Of a stretch of 64,000 bases of DNA, positions 1 to 24,952 are shown one piece after another (position 1 is the first letter of the stretch; each line of letters starts with the position of its first letter). The position numbers were made by a program, and so were the translations under genes. The DNA lies in the NCBI GenBank assembly GCA_029706075.1, contig JAINUG010000192.1, positions 1,158,001 through 1,222,000 of the forward strand. The letters run 5' to 3'. Below the pieces are notes generated by a model, which did no database searches, had not been told where the DNA came from, and was given only the letters and a program-made list of their open reading frames with translations. Source of the DNA: Aldrovandia affinis. Its lineage: Eukaryota; Chordata; Actinopteri; Notacanthiformes; Halosauridae.

Positions 1-1196
1 CATCCATTGCAATACACACACGGTATACACCTTCCTTTAAACCAGGAGTACTCATTGTGCAGCTCATGATCATTTTTCTATTTTACATGTACACACTACC
101 AAATAAAGCACATATCATATACTGGTAATTTCCGAATAGTCAGACTCCCCAAAAAGAAAAGACAGTGTTTCGCCCAGCCACTAGAATCTAGTGACCAGAT
201 GGCAGTGTGATTTTGAGCCACTGTGGTAGTCAAGTAAATCGCCGCGCTCCTCTTAACGAGACTAACATTAGATACAGAAGTGGGAAGTCGCTAGACGGCG
301 AAGTCAAGGTCGCGTGAAACATGCGGTGTGCGTTTGCGACGGATCGATTTGTAGTGAAACAAGAACGCACTGAAGATCCAACAATTGAGCAACTCGATAC
401 AAAACGTGCGTCTCAGACTGAATACGAAAGTGAGGACGGAGACGGAGATGAGGAAGCGAGTGTCAGTGGGGCGCAACCGAGTCCGAGGGGAAAAGAGAGA
501 AAGGTGACGAGCCTTACCAGGATCGCCATGTCAGAGTCGAGCAGCAGCAGGCACACTTTCGCTCATCAAACTGTTATGCGAGTTTGCTCTACAAAAGGGG
601 ACAATTTGACAATTTATTTAAAAAGGTTACGTGCTGTATTTGGAGTTTATTTGCCATTAAAAATATCATTTGAGTATTTTATGTCAGTGCGGCTCTCGTG
701 GTGATTGGGTTATGCTAATGCGGCTCCCTGGTGAAAATGAGCGACCACCACTACACACTGTCTTTGATGGGAGTTTTCACAACTGACCTGGATCTGATGA
801 TGAGGCGGTTTAAGTCTGAATTGTGGCACGTTGTTACTCTTAAAGGTAATTGCTGGGCATTAAAAGCACTGCTGAGCCATTGCTGTATGTTGATATTTGA
901 CCAGTGATTAGAAAATCGTGGAGGGGTGTATTGTTACCATGGAAACACGTCGTAAACTTGAACACCCCTGTCCTGTTACATTTCAGGACCGGGGCCAGGC
1001 TCACGGGTGTGGAAAAAGAGCGGGGCAGGGTGGTAATTGACTGGAGCGACGGGTTTGGCCTCTTGGCGGGAGACGCGGGCTCTTTCCAGACTCCTTATTA
1101 TTTCCTTGTGGTTCTGATTATACCTTCAGTTTTATGACCTGCCATTGTGTTCCCATAATGCAACAGCTCACTTATTCTCACAGCTCCCTCCAGCTG

Positions 1197-1465
1197 TGTG
1201 TGTCTGTCTGTGCTTATGCCTGTGTGTCTGTCTGTGTGTCTGTCTGTGTCTGTCTGTCTGTCTGTCTGTCTGTGTGTCTGTACATGCGTGCGTCTTTATC
1301 TGCTCACATCTTTGTGAATGTTTTTGTGTGCACGCACATATGCGCACACATGCCTGAGTGTGTGCGCGCTTGTGTGCGCGTTTGTGTGCGCGCTTGTGTG
1401 CGCGCTTGTGTGCGCTCTTGTGTGTGCGCTTGTGTGCGCTCTTGTGTGTGCGCTTGTGTGTGCAT
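1197..1465. repeat. TGTC/TG-rich simple repeat and 12-bp GCGCTTGTGTGC minisatellite
   Basis: First part TGTCTG repeats, then from about 1355 a 12-bp unit with variants. Long open frames across it are an artefact of the repeat. Confidence 0.9.
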
Positions 1466-2706
1466 GTGTTGGAGAGAGTGTGTGCTGAATGTGCTGTGCT
1501 CTGGCTCATTGAGAGTAAAGACTGTGCTTGGTGCAGGGGGGTACTGAGACGGGGTTTCTGTGGCGTGGCGCTGTTAGAGCGGGGCGTTGGGTCTGCAGCG
1601 GGAGTGTTCTGGAAGCCCCCGTATAAAGGGACCCGTAACTCAGCAGCACCCTTACGTCCAGAGGCCTTATCCCTCACATCATGGCCACTGACACGGGAAC
1701 TCGGCGAGGGAGGGAGCGGGAGGTTAAAGCGGACGGCTTGCCTGCTTTCTATTAGAAATCTGTCCCAGAGAGCCTACGCCTGTCAGTCTCCCACGTTCAC
1801 CATGAACATTGAATGCCAAAAAATAATGAAAAGTGAACTCCTCGAAGCGTCTTTCCTAAGGTCGTGGAGAAATGTCGCGCTGAATAGGCCTGCTTTTTGC
1901 CTTTCGCCATTGGCCCCCTTTCTGTGACCGTTTGTGCGTTCGGAAGATAAGAGAGGATGACATCACGGCCGGTCACGTTGCCGCATCACGTCTCCGTGGC
2001 ACGAGCTGAGCTCCACTTCGCAGTTTGCGGATGACCGACATGGAAGGCGTGAAGCTTGTAGCTTGTTTTCTGTAGATATATTTGTCGCGACAATTTGCGT
2101 GTGACAATATAGGGGTCCACATATTCAACGCATGATAACTACCACTAAGCTACCAGTCCGCAATGGTTATCATGCCAAACTGTGAACTAGAGATGTATAG
2201 TAAGTCAAAAAACACAACTAGAATTTCCCCACCCAGATGAGCCCCGTGGGTGAATTTTCGGGTCTTGGCTCATGGACTAAGAGGCATGTGCGCTTTTCTC
2301 AATTAGGCCTAGTTTCCGTGGTAACCCTTGTGTTGTGGGTGGCTGACCTCTGACCCAGTTCCACCAGGCCATCGATGATGTCAACGGAGGGAAAGGGGCA
2401 GCCCGGTTACTGTCGCTATGCTCCTTAGTCTAACCAGAGATTGTACATGGTTTTATAGTGATGGTTCACTGTGGCGTTCTAACAAAGTTCCAGTCCCATC
2501 ATTGAAAGCACTTCCATGTTCATGCACTTACTTAATATGCTTCTGTGTATATATTCTATATATTATCCCCTTGTAACCGTTCTACATTTTAATACCGTGT
2601 TTAAATTCACATGATCTTTACCTGTAGCATTTCGTTTTTATAGTTTGCTGCCAAATTATGTTGTCCGTTACCTGTGTTGCGACGTCCAAAAAATCGCTTG
2701 AATGGG

Positions 2707-2925
2707 GCAGGCAGTGTAGTGTAATGGTTAGGGAGCTGGGCTCAGAGGTTGCAGGTTCAATCCCCAGGTGGGAGCACTGCCGTTGTACCCTTGAGCAAGG
2801 TACTTAACCTGAATTGCTTCGGTAAAATATCCAGCTGTATAAATGGATTGTATGTAAAGAAATGTAAACTGTGTAAGTCGCTCTGAATAAGAGCGTCTGA
2901 TAAATGCTTAAAATGAATGCAAAAG
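2707..2925 (+). repeat. SINE family A, tRNA-derived
   Basis: Starts GGCAGTGTAGTGTAATGGTT (A-box-like) with a B box GGTTCAATCCC, then a body ending in a hairpin around CGCTCTGAATAAGAGCG and TCTGATAAATG. Shares its sequence with copies at 17.5, 19.3, 35.1, 55.3 and 60.4 kb. Confidence 0.85.
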
Positions 2926-3496
2926 TCTGATATTGAGCGTCCTGAAACAAGTTGGAAGAGTATTGAGTTTAGCGTCACGTACAAATGTGGTAGAAATTGG
3001 AATTAAAAAGGTCAGATACCACGTGGTATCCAAACTATGTCAGTTGTGCAAAACAATTCAGAATAGAGTCCCATGGAGCTGGCTGTGTAAACGCAACATT
3101 TAGTTGGCCCGTTTACTTGATCTGACCTTTTTGTTAAGCAGTGCTCAGCTGTTCATGACTTTATGTCCTTACCTAGAACACTTTACACTGGTGTAGTAGA
3201 GGAGTGCACCAGTGTTGCCGTGCACAGCCTGCTAGTTAAACCAGTGCAGTTTTTGACCCTCGGAGCCCGGCCGCGGAGACCGCTTGCCTGGGCGTGACCG
3301 CAGTCTCTCCGCTTAAACCGCGCAGACGTCTGGTATTCCTGACGTATCCTAACTTTAGCCGTAATGATGCACTCCCAAGGTGTCATTTAGCTGTTGCTGC
3401 TGTGCTGGATTAAGGTTATTGTGTAAATGACCCCTGCAGCAGGGCCAGTTTCTTGGCGGCTGTTTGCGGGTCAGTGTGGTTGTTCAGCGGTTAATG

Positions 3497-3665
3497 GAGT
3501 TAGGCAGGTGAGGTGGACGTTAATGGACAGGTAGGCAGGTGAGGTGGAGGTTAATGGGTTAAGGACAGGTAGGCAGGTGAGGTGGAGGTTAATGGGTTAA
3601 GGACAGGTAGGCAGGTGAGGTGGAGGTTAATGGGCTAAGGACAGGTAGGCAGGTGAGGTGGAGGT
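3497..3665. repeat. Minisatellite with GACAGGTAGGCAGGTGAGGT unit
   Basis: About four tandem units of roughly 37-45 bp: ACAGGTAGGCAGGTGAGGTG followed by a GAGGTTAATGGG segment. Confidence 0.9.
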
Positions 3666-6600
3666 AAAGGCCAGGTTTGTCAGTCACAGGTAGAGCTGCA
3701 TAATGTTTTATTCTTTGTTTTCCAGAGATCTGCACATGAATTTTGCCCTGGGAATTCACAGTGCGACATTTGCAAAACAAAGCTGTGTGTGCGTACGTGC
3801 GTGCGTGCGTGCGCGTGCGTCTGCGAGTGGGCGTGTGCGTAGTGTGTACGTCTTTCATATGGTAAACAGCATTTGGTGTTTTTCTGGTCCTCCGGGGAAT
3901 GCACTCGCACAAGAAATATTTACGATGTGGGTGTAACTTGTTTCATGGAGAATTATTGTCATTTCTCGAGCCAGACCTCAAGTCCAATGTTCTCTCTCTC
4001 CCTCTTTCACTCTCTCCTTCCTTCTCCTCTCTCACCGTCTCCCTCCCTCCCTCCCTCCCTCCCTATCTCTCGAATTAGCTGTTCTCTTTATCGAGCAGTA
4101 TTTAGACCTGCAGTAATCAGGGTCTGGTTTACTAGCACGCGCGTCTGGCCATGATGAGGTTTCATGGCAGCCTTCTGGCTGCGGGTTCGAACAGCGGGAC
4201 AGACACACACTCACAGCGCGGGCCCTGACTCACTGGAGGGTATTGATTACCCAGACGGCCGGTGCGCATTCCGCTCGCAGAGTAACCCCAACGGGACGCA
4301 CTTAAGACGTGTGTGTGTGTGTGTGGGAGATGAATACGAATAAATAAGTAATAAATAAATTCATGAAGTTGGTCAGCTGTGCAGAATGGCGATGATCCCA
4401 TGTTGCGTTTGGCCAGAATGGTGCGGGCTGGGAGCCCAGGAGGGCCACAGCTGCTGCACATTTGAGGGGTGACGGTGGATCATACCTGGCTCAAACGCGT
4501 GTGTGCAATACCCCAATGACATTCACCAATACACCGTATACACATACAGTGACATTGCTGAGGATTCCTGAAAATAGATGTTAAACATGTATTTTCACTG
4601 ATATTCGGAACCATGGCTGTTCTCTCATTTAATTCTACATTTTGGGAAGTAAACTGTGTTTCTTCCAGAACCGCAGGAGTGTCCACAAATTTCACAGGCG
4701 CATTTTGTTGCGGATCATTGGTGAACATGGAATCGATGCTTATTGTCACTGGAAAAGTGTGGCTGTTTGACAAATAAATATTATCTTCACAATAAATATG
4801 CATGCCGTCTGTTAAAGTAGTATTCATATTTTAATAGAGAGAAGTGTCTGTAGTACTCCTATAGTTTATCTTTTATAGTTTTTATATTTCTTTATATTGG
4901 AATAAAACATTAATAACAACATGAATTTAAAGATGCAAACAATGGCTAACGCAACCTCTTTATTTATTTATTTATTTATTTATATATATAATATGTTTGT
5001 GTGTGTTCATGTATGTAATATACATTCTCTCAATTTAATTAAACTCGCCTTTTCCTCTCTCTCGATCTGTCTCGCCGTCTCTCGCGCGCTCTCCCTCTCT
5101 TTTACAACTTCCTGTCAGCGGAATGCGCCCAGTTGTCCATGGGATAAAGAGATTTATGCCTCCAGCTTCAGCGATATCTGCTACAGGCTACATAAGCTGG
5201 CAGGAATGCCACCCGGCTTAACTCAAGACAAACAAGCCATCCTTCCCCACCAATTAACTTCTAATTAGCACAGTGGGGCGGAGAGGTGGGGGGCATCGTT
5301 TGCCCAACAATGGGGTCTGTAATTATCCTTTCACACAGCGGTCCCTTAACAAACAAGAGTCTGAATGAGGAGTGGGGGGGGGTGGGAGGTGGGAGGTGTT
5401 CACGCTGCCGTTTTTAAAGAGAGCAGCGAAAGGTTTGAATGGCGGGAACGGCAGCAATAATGGCCGCCTGCCACAAAGGGAGTCCCGCAGTCTCGTTCCA
5501 TTGGTCCCCTGGATTCGGGGCCCAGCAGTGAGGAGTGTTCTGATTGGTCAGGTGTCTGGAGCTGGTGTCATGTGGTGTCGGTGTTGCCTGCAGGGCCACA
5601 CAACTTTGGGCCTGGAGTGACACAGTGCCTGCAGGGCTTTTGTTAGTCGTGCACCGAGCCACCTGATTGAGCCCCAGGGGCTGTTAGTTATTGGGGGAGA
5701 GTTGGGGGAGTTAATAGCAGTGTTCATCAGGAGGAGTGTGTCCCAGTCACTCGTGGCAAAGATGAGACGTTCTCTGTGGAAGCAGAATAGTTTCTGGTGA
5801 GAAACCCTGTCCCAGGGCCCTTCTGGTGAGCCTCTTCGCTTCGTCGGTGATCTGCTTCGTCTGAGACCTTTGACGGATTTTGGCCCTGCAGTCCGGAATC
5901 GGAGGAAGGGCTCTCCGCTCAGTCCGCAAACGGGCAGGGTGGAGCAGCGGGTCAGGGTGTTGAGTTGTAGTCCGAAGCTTGCAGGTTCAAATAGCAAGCG
6001 AGGGTGGGGGGGGGACAGTACTGGAACGGTTTCAGTAAAAACACAGCATATGCGCAGCGATACGTCAAATGTAAGCTGAGCTAGGCGGTCGTTTTAAAGG
6101 TGTCAGCACACGAAAAAGGGAATAAAATGAAAATATTACCTTAGGTGCTCAAGCCGGTGCGCATTAGCGCTGCCTGTGTGTTTGTATGTGTGGTCTGCGT
6201 TAAGAGCGAAATTAAGGCCATCTGCGAACTATTCCCTACACGTTTTTCTGGTTAAAGTTTACTGCAAACTTCATTAGCTGAAATGGCTCAGCTAAGGGGG
6301 AGGAGAGGGGGTTCCAGTTCACTAAACAGTAAACATTTTAAACATCAGTCCTTGGGGGCCCAGCGTACTCTCTCAGATTTTGGAACGCTCTCTCTCTTTT
6401 CCCTGGGTAGTTCCCCTGGTGGTTCCTCGTAAGCGGCTCTGTGCACTCTGGTCGTACCATGGCTTTCAGCCATCTTGAGAACAGTTTCAAGGGGCATGTG
6501 TATTTCTCCCTGGGTGAGAGAGTAGGTGTGTGCGTGCAGGATGTTGTGTGTGTGTACACTAGTGGGCTTATTCTAGTGTGTGTGTGTGTTTTGCAATATG

Positions 6601-8020
6601 CAGTGTGCGCGAGCACCGTAGAGTGCATTTTTGCAAGAGGCGAGAGGGCAGGGTGTGGAGTCTCATTCGCTAGAGGACTGGCATGGACAGTGGCACGGAC
6701 ACGAGACTGAATATTTTCTTATTCCAAAGTTTGGTTGTGAGGTCACGGATCCTTTACCAGCATTAGCAATTCACAACCAAACAAACTTTTGTGAATTGAC
6801 AAAAATAAATAAATAAATCACAGATTCATCTGTTTTTCTGAAACATTAATGGGAGAAAGCTTAATAACCCAGCGTAAAATATAACAGGCGTTTTATTGAT
6901 ATTATTCCTTGTGTCTGAAAGGGCGATTGAACGCAGAGCTTTTTTGGCGAGGGTGTCAAGTGCCGGAGTTTCACACATTGTTCGAAAAGGCAAATTGAGG
7001 CAGGCTTTGAGAATTTGAATATTAAGCCTTGGCTGCCACAGGCCATTGAAATGCGTGGTGTTAAGCCTTTGAATGCAGTTTTACTTATGTAAATGTGCAC
7101 CATCTCTGGGGAAATGAGAGGGGGCGTCGTTTCACATCCCTCGAGTGCGCACGGCCATGCAAAAGTGCGCCAAAACGACCAAACGTTTAGCTGAATGATT
7201 TTCAAACCCCTTCGAGCGACGACAGAAGTAAAATTCCATATGAAACACGGGTGGAGTTACGCGCGACGGCGATCGCTAGCTTTGCAGGCAGCGCCCTCCT
7301 GCTCAGACAGCACCATTGCTTTAAGCAAATGGCAAAGCCATTAGTCAAACTAAAAGGTATGCATGGTTACTGCTGTTGGTTAGTTACAACGCTGTCCCTC
7401 TAGAGAATGAATAAAATAATGATGTAAATCCGTAATCCAGTTGAGAGTCAGAACACTAATGCTCACTGCCTGTTGACGGCCACTAGCTTTGTTTACGATT
7501 GTTTATGATGCCACTAGCCAAAAAAAAAAAGTTTGAGTTGAGAGTTTGGAGAAGGAGAGTTGGACCCAGATTCAGTATTCCCAGTTTTCCATTTCTGGAG
7601 ACATTAGGCTGCGAAACAGCCATTTTTCATCAACACACTACATGGAGTATCCAGGATATTCCTGTGCAACTAATTGCAGTTTCCCATACACGATTTCTCA
7701 AATCATACCATTATGCTGTAACTACTCAATTTGAATACTAAGAAAGTACCACCGGGTTTCCATGCAGTAGGCCGTAAAACACACATAAAATGGAAACTCA
7801 AAACACAGCAGCAAATTAATGTCATTTAAAAAATACAATTGTTTTCCTTTTTGGTCCCAATTAGAACGAAGTCCGTCACTCAATTCAGTGGAAATAGCTG
7901 ATCAACGTGATCCAGTGGCTCGCTCATTAAAGAGTGAGCGCATTCAAAAGTTGGAGCGTCACTGAAACTTTTGCAAAGGGGCTGATGGGAGGTGTAGTCT
8001 GGAGCATATAATAATATACA

Positions 8021-8174
8021 CCATTTAGCGGACGCTTTTATCCAAAGCGACTTACAGTAGTGAATGCATACATTTTCAGTATATGTGTATTGAATTATAT
8101 ATTGTATATTGAATATTGAACCCACAACCTAAGCATTGCCAACGCTGTGCTCCACTAACTGAGCCACAGAGCAC
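8021..8174 (-). repeat. SINE family B, tRNA-derived
   Basis: Reverse complement of a TGGCTCAGTTGGTAGAGCAC-type tRNA head, then the ATGTATGCATTCACTACTGT body and the CGCTTTGGATAAAAGCG hairpin tail. Confidence 0.85.
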
Positions 8175-9293
8175 CACATATAGAACTGAATATCCTGTGA
8201 TATTCACTGAACGCCCCCTTTAAAGCGAAGATCAATTAATCACAGCGCTTGTGGCATTGCGTGCCTGTGTTTAAAATCATTTTGTGGTAAATAAATAAAT
8301 AAATAGTGTACCAAATTAATGTTGAACCATTTTAGGAAAATTCTTCTAAATTCTCAGTTTAAACATGTAAACAGCCGTAGTGTGTCGGGAGGAGTGAGCA
8401 GCGGGGGGCGGGGGGGTCTGTGTAAAGCCCGTTAAACGAGGCCAGCCAGCAGGTGTTTGGATCCAGGAGCCTCAAACCCACACTCCGCTCAACGGCGTGA
8501 GGGGAAAGTAAGGCAGGGCAATGTAAGCCTCATGAACTCAACTTTCTTTCTCAACCCCCCCCCAGAAGCCATCCGGAAACAATGCCTCGCTTCTGCTCCG
8601 ACACCCGTTGCTGAACCCCCCCCCCCCTTCCCCGTGTGTGTTTGTTCTTTGTGCTGTAAGTTCTTTTCCATTTTTAACCGCCAGCCATATCCCAGCTTCC
8701 TTCCTCTGACAGCAAACCCCCTCACCCCCCCCCTCCAGTGAATGAAGGGTTTAAAAAAAAAAAAAAAAAAAAAAAGACAGCTCAGCGTGACATCATCATT
8801 AACCCTTTGTGAATTCCGTCAGCCGTTTGACAAATGGAGTTGTTTTTGCCATTCTTGTCTTGTGCTGTTTGCTCGCCTTGCTTTTGTGTCCTTTGTGTCC
8901 GCCCGCGCGCCGATGAGACACTCCGGAGGATTGCGCTGGAGGACACAAAGATCAGCACCTGAACTCAATCGCATTTATCCTCGTGACAGGTTCTTTGTTT
9001 TGGGTTTTTGTGTTGCCGTATTTGGGAGGCGGTGTGGCCTAGTCGTCCCAGTACTTCCAGACGCTACAGCGGTGTGTGAAGGCATGTGCCACAAATAGTA
9101 TGGTGTCATAATAGAATATACTTATGTGTGGAGGGATGCCAGAAAACAGGAAGTGTCGGAAGGGTGGGTCTGTAGATGCCTCATTGCCAGTCCTGATTAG
9201 GTGCAGAGGGAGTGTGTTGGGCCTAGCTGTGTAGGTCTGTAGAATAGCTTGAGTCTGGCTTAGTGGTTGTGTAGAAGAGAGTGGGCCTGGCAC

Positions 9294-9296
<3 letters not shown>

Positions 9297-9326
<30 letters not shown>
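9297..9326. repeat. GT microsatellite
   Basis: About 15 GT units. Confidence 0.9.
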
Positions 9327-9327
<1 letters not shown>

Positions 9328-9617
9328 CTGGAGAAATATCAGACCTTGATTCTAAATCCTTCGTATTTACTGGAAGAAAGTCCTTGCACAAGAAAATATG
9401 ATATCTGCTGTTTCAGTGATACACAAACCAGATGGCTGAACCATGGCGGGGATTGCCAGAGAGTGGAACTGAGATCACTGTTTAAAAGCCATTTTTTACT
9501 CACGAAACCAGCGAAGGTTGTGCAGAACTTGCTTTCTCACTCACACTCACTTTCTCTCTCACTCATGCATCCACACACAACATGCACAAGCGCACGGGTA
9601 CACACTCACTCACTCAG

Positions 9618-9620
<3 letters not shown>

Positions 9621-9649
<29 letters not shown>
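9621..9649. repeat. AC microsatellite
   Basis: About 14 AC units. Confidence 0.9.
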
Positions 9650-9653
<4 letters not shown>

Positions 9654-11339
9654 GCCTGTTGATAACATCTACAGTAAGGAGGGGGCAAAGAAGAATGATT
9701 TGTGTGGTTCAGGTCAGAGGGCCAGTACAATTCACCCGGGTGCCATTGGCATTAGTTGAGCCTCCTCCCCCTCCCCCTCCCCCTCCCCTTTCCCATTCTC
9801 CCAGCACTGATGGGCCTTCCTCCCAGCTGTCCCATGGCCCCCCTCCCCGCCCCCTCCCCACCCCAGCTGGGTTCCTGCCGCTCCACATTCCCCGACAAGC
9901 CAGATTTCACAGTCCCTGCTAGCTCACCCATCTCACGCTCCGCTCCCCCTCTCTCCCCACCCGCTCGCAGTGGCCTTGTGCAGGTGGACGTAACGGCCCC
10001 CCTTATTTATGACCCCTCCCGCTCTGTCCTAGGGAAACGCGTTACAGGAGGGAAAACGCTCTCGGCACGTCTCCGACAGTCCTCGGCGTGAAGCGCAGAG
10101 TTATTATTCGTACGTGCAGAGGGGCCGGGTGACTCCAACCACAGAGTTTGTCTTTCACAGAGGGGAGACACCTGGGTTTTTTTTTTTTTTACCTCAGAGC
10201 AACAGACGGCACATTTCCTCTTAACGCCTGCAAGGAACACACCGTTTCTCAACACTGACAGCAGCCCCGCAGCAGTCGAGGCCTGTGAGTCACTCAGTGC
10301 TAAGTGGACAGGCCTGTTTCCCGAACAAAGGGATTGTTTGGTGCCCCGTCCACAAGGTTGGCTGGTAAACAGGCGTGACTGATTTTTAATCTGTGCAAAA
10401 AGACTGACACGGGATCAGATAGGCTTTTGTTGTGTCACAGCGGGTAATGGCTATCGTTCACATATTCACATTTTTTTAATCATCGTAAAAAAATGTAGGC
10501 GTATTTAAAAACGTTTTTTTCTTCTTTTTTTTTTTCCGAACGTAAAAAAAAAAAATAGTTTGGCTCACGGCGAAGATTCACGATGACACCTAACAAGTTT
10601 GAAAATGAGACGGCACATTTTGAAATATCGTCTTTATGATGGAGTGTCGAGCGACAGGGGAAAATGGCGACCGAGCAGAGTGGAGAATGAAATGGAGAGT
10701 TTTTTCAGCGAGCCGTGTATCCCACCCCGAGAGAGCCCGCTGCAGTGGTGGAAAAACCGTGAACAACACTGTACAAAGAACGTACAAAAATAACAAAATA
10801 ATCTGTCTTGGCGAAGCAGTTCTTGGCCACGCCAGCAACCTCTGTTCCAGTGCAGAGGGTCTCCTCCACAGCGGGACTGAATCGCCGACACGTGTGGATA
10901 TCTTCATGTTCTTTAACAAGAATGCTTGAGTGAATTGACAGTGTGTGTTTGCGTACCTTTAAGTTCATGTTTGGAATAACATTAAAGATGTGCCTATGCT
11001 TTATTTATTTAGATTTATTGGTTTTGTAAATTTTTGATTGATTTTGATATTTTAAGGGGAAAAAAACTACTTTGACTACTGAGTCGCTCACAGACGCGTT
11101 CTGCAGCCTGATTGTCATTTTATGGAGCACTGCTGTCACGGAAAGTTAACAGAAAAATGACTGCCATTGTCAAGTTATTTTCCCCCCGTCATGCTCAATA
11201 AACTTGGTTTCTCTGAATTTGCATCCGTTTTCTTTGCGCGTGTCGATTAAAAGTGAAATCATTCTCAGTGCCCGTTCCTAGTCTCCAGTCCAGCTTGTCC
11301 CAGGCGTTTGGGTGACTCTTCTCCTTCCTCCTCCCGCAG

Positions 11340-22570
<11,231 letters not shown>

Positions 22571-23640
22571 AAGTTCCAGTTAGCGGTTTGTTTTGTTTCT
22601 GTTCGTTTGGTTCGTTTTTTTACGCTGTACATTGCTTTGTACCTCTTTTTATATAGATATTAGATGTTTTTCAAAAAATGTATAAAAAATGGAAAAAAAA
22701 ATTATTGGTCAATATTTGACCACCACCTCTCTTTTTTTTTTTTTTTTTTTTTTTTTGGCTTCTCTCTATGAAACAAAATGTATTTTTTGTAAAGTTTTAT
22801 TACAGAACTGGTTACCTTTCTCACTAATTTCTCTAATGTGCTACTTACGAATCAAAAATGTATAATGTATATGTTAATTTGGAATTTAATACCCAGTGCT
22901 GGTCATCACCCACCCCCCCCCGCCTTCTAAATCCCAGATTTTGAGTTTCTTTGAGACACAATGAATACTTGCTTGAGGCTCACCCTCTCTCTGTGCAGAG
23001 GATTACAGGCGTGTCGCTTCACAACCCCAAAAAGTCAGTCACAAGATTTGCTCAGGTTTGGGGACTCTGCCCTGGGGTTGGAAAAGTCGGTCAAAAATGG
23101 CCATCACGTCAGCCAATCGTAAACACTTGACCGTTTTGACCAAAGGCGAACAGACTGTGGCCCTGTGCTTCTCGGGCAGCTGTGTTGAACCCCTCCCCCT
23201 CACTTTCAGCCGGAACCAATAAATCTCTGCAGCTGTTCCCTGGGGGACAGTTTGTGGGCTGTCCCAGAAGGACAATACTTGTGCCAAAGATAACCAGATC
23301 ATATTAGTCTCCCCTTGTTTTTCAGTGGGAAGAGAGTGCCATGCACAAAGTACGCTGTAATTCTTAGCACTTTGCCAGTAGGTTTGGGGGGGGCGGGAAT
23401 CATAATTTTTTTGGGGGGGGATGAAACTGATTGGCAGTGCTCTCAGGAAGATGGTACACAGGTTGAGTGTGTGTTTTCTCTGTGGGATACTTCTGTCTCA
23501 AACTCTTTTCCCCCTTTCGACTGATTTACAGAAAGAAATCACCTTTCCTTTTTATCTTTCGCATTTACTTCTTTTTACATAGTTTTTTGTAAACATCTCG
23601 TTCTGAAGTTCTATTAAACCCTGAAATTAAAAGATAAACG
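22571..23640 (+). other. tcf7l1 3' UTR and probable polyadenylation region
   Basis: No coding sequence follows the stop. The stretch is T-rich, with a run of about 26 T near 22732-22756. AATAAA occurs at 23218-23223 and ATTAAA at 23613-23618 and 23626-23631. The end of the transcript is inferred, not seen. Confidence 0.6.
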
Positions 23641-24833
23641 TTGTCAAAAGTCTACCCAGTTTCTTTTTAATTAACAGGAGACCGGCTTTGAGCTCAATTC
23701 GATTGCAATTAAGTCAGTTCAGGAAAATTAATCAAATTCAATTCATTAATTAAATAAATCCTGTAGAACGTTTCTTGATCCATGACTTGAATTTCAATTA
23801 ATTTCCTGAATTTACTGATTGAAATGGAATGATCCCCAACCCTCCAGATGAGATCACTTTCCTGGCTTTTATCTGTGGCTGGGTTTATATCAGAGATTAG
23901 TTGATTAATCTTGTAAGTAAGCAGTGTTTCCAGTGCTTCCTTACTGAAGTACATGTGGGTGGGGAGGGTTACATCATTATTCATCATACAATCATCATAC
24001 AATCAACCGCAGTGGAATGGTAAAGTATCAGTGCCCTTGCACACTCAAATCAGTGTGAGATAGGCTCACTTGCATTCCGGAACATTTCTGTAGCATGAAT
24101 TCAAACGGGGATAAGGGGAGGGCTGCTCATTGGACTGTTAAATCTGTAGATCAAGGGGGGGGGGGAACCTGTATGGCAGGTTGAGAGGGTGTTGAGAAGT
24201 TGGTGCAAACTTGAGCCTGATTGGCTGTGCTCAGTGCTGGCTGGTAGGGCCCTCAATGTAGTGGGTGTAATGGTTAAGGAGCTTAGCAGGTTCGATTCAC
24301 TTGCTATGGTGCCAAACCAAGCTGCATTAATTTGCCAGTCAGACTCATTTGACCTCTATGAAGGAAATGCAGATTGGACTGGGAAAAGTCAATGGCTCCG
24401 TTATGGAGCTCCGTAACACATGCTCTTTCTGTCCTAGCTGCGGAGTACAACTACTGCCCATTAGCAGTTGTGTAATTTAACAATTAGCCTCTGCTAAACG
24501 GTTTTAAATCAAGCCATCTGTGTCGAGTCCTTATGTGGACCTTTCAATTGTATGCGGGTCTTTCTATCTGGTGCAGTTCTTTGCTGCATTTGTCACGTGA
24601 ACCCTAAATCACTTTTAAATGGTAAAACGGCCGGGGTGCCACCCGGGAGCCGAACCTACAGGTTACAGCACGAACCACAATCTCACAAGGAGGAATTTAA
24701 GAATAACTTGTAAAGAAAGAAAATCCTTCCAAAAAGATAATGGCTCAAACCAGTCACGCAATTAATGTTAAACTCGTATCGAGGAAGTCTCGTAAGTCGG
24801 CGGGGTGAAGCTTGAAGTAGTTTGTTGTCTTGG

Positions 24834-24952
24834 GCTGTGTTCGAAACCGTTCTCTATTCCCTAAATAGTGCACTATATAGTGTGTTCGCCAATTTGTTCA
24901 ACACACTATATAGTGCACTATTTAGGGAATAGGGAACGGTTTCGAACACAGC
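24834..24952. mobile_element. Palindromic MITE
   Basis: A 119-bp near-perfect palindrome: left arm GCTGTGTTCGAAACCGTTCT..., right arm its complement with one mismatch, around a short centre near GCCAATTTG. Flanked by CTTGG at both sides (24829-24833 and 24953-24957), a likely target duplication. Confidence 0.85.

Larger units (their letters stand above)
1..11339. other. Non-coding stretch upstream of the first recognised tcf7l1 exon
   Basis: I recognise no exon here. It is probably a large 5' intron of tcf7l1, since the exons for the beta-catenin-binding and following segments should come first. It holds simple repeats (1197-1465, 3780-3850, 9297-9326, 9621-9649), a minisatellite (3497-3665), a SINE A copy (2707-2925), a minus-strand SINE B copy (8021-8174) and poly-A/poly-T runs (8753-8775, 10178-10190). 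Open frames in this stretch are low-complexity or lack any recognisable domain. Confidence 0.6.

Noticed and set aside
321-704. 127-codon acidic open frame near the window start
   Set aside because: No recognisable family or motif and no splice context. It could be an unknown exon, but nothing supports it.
1134-1677. Long open frames on both strands across 1.1-1.7 kb
   Set aside because: They are translations of TG/TGTC and 12-bp simple repeats, with no domain or splice context.
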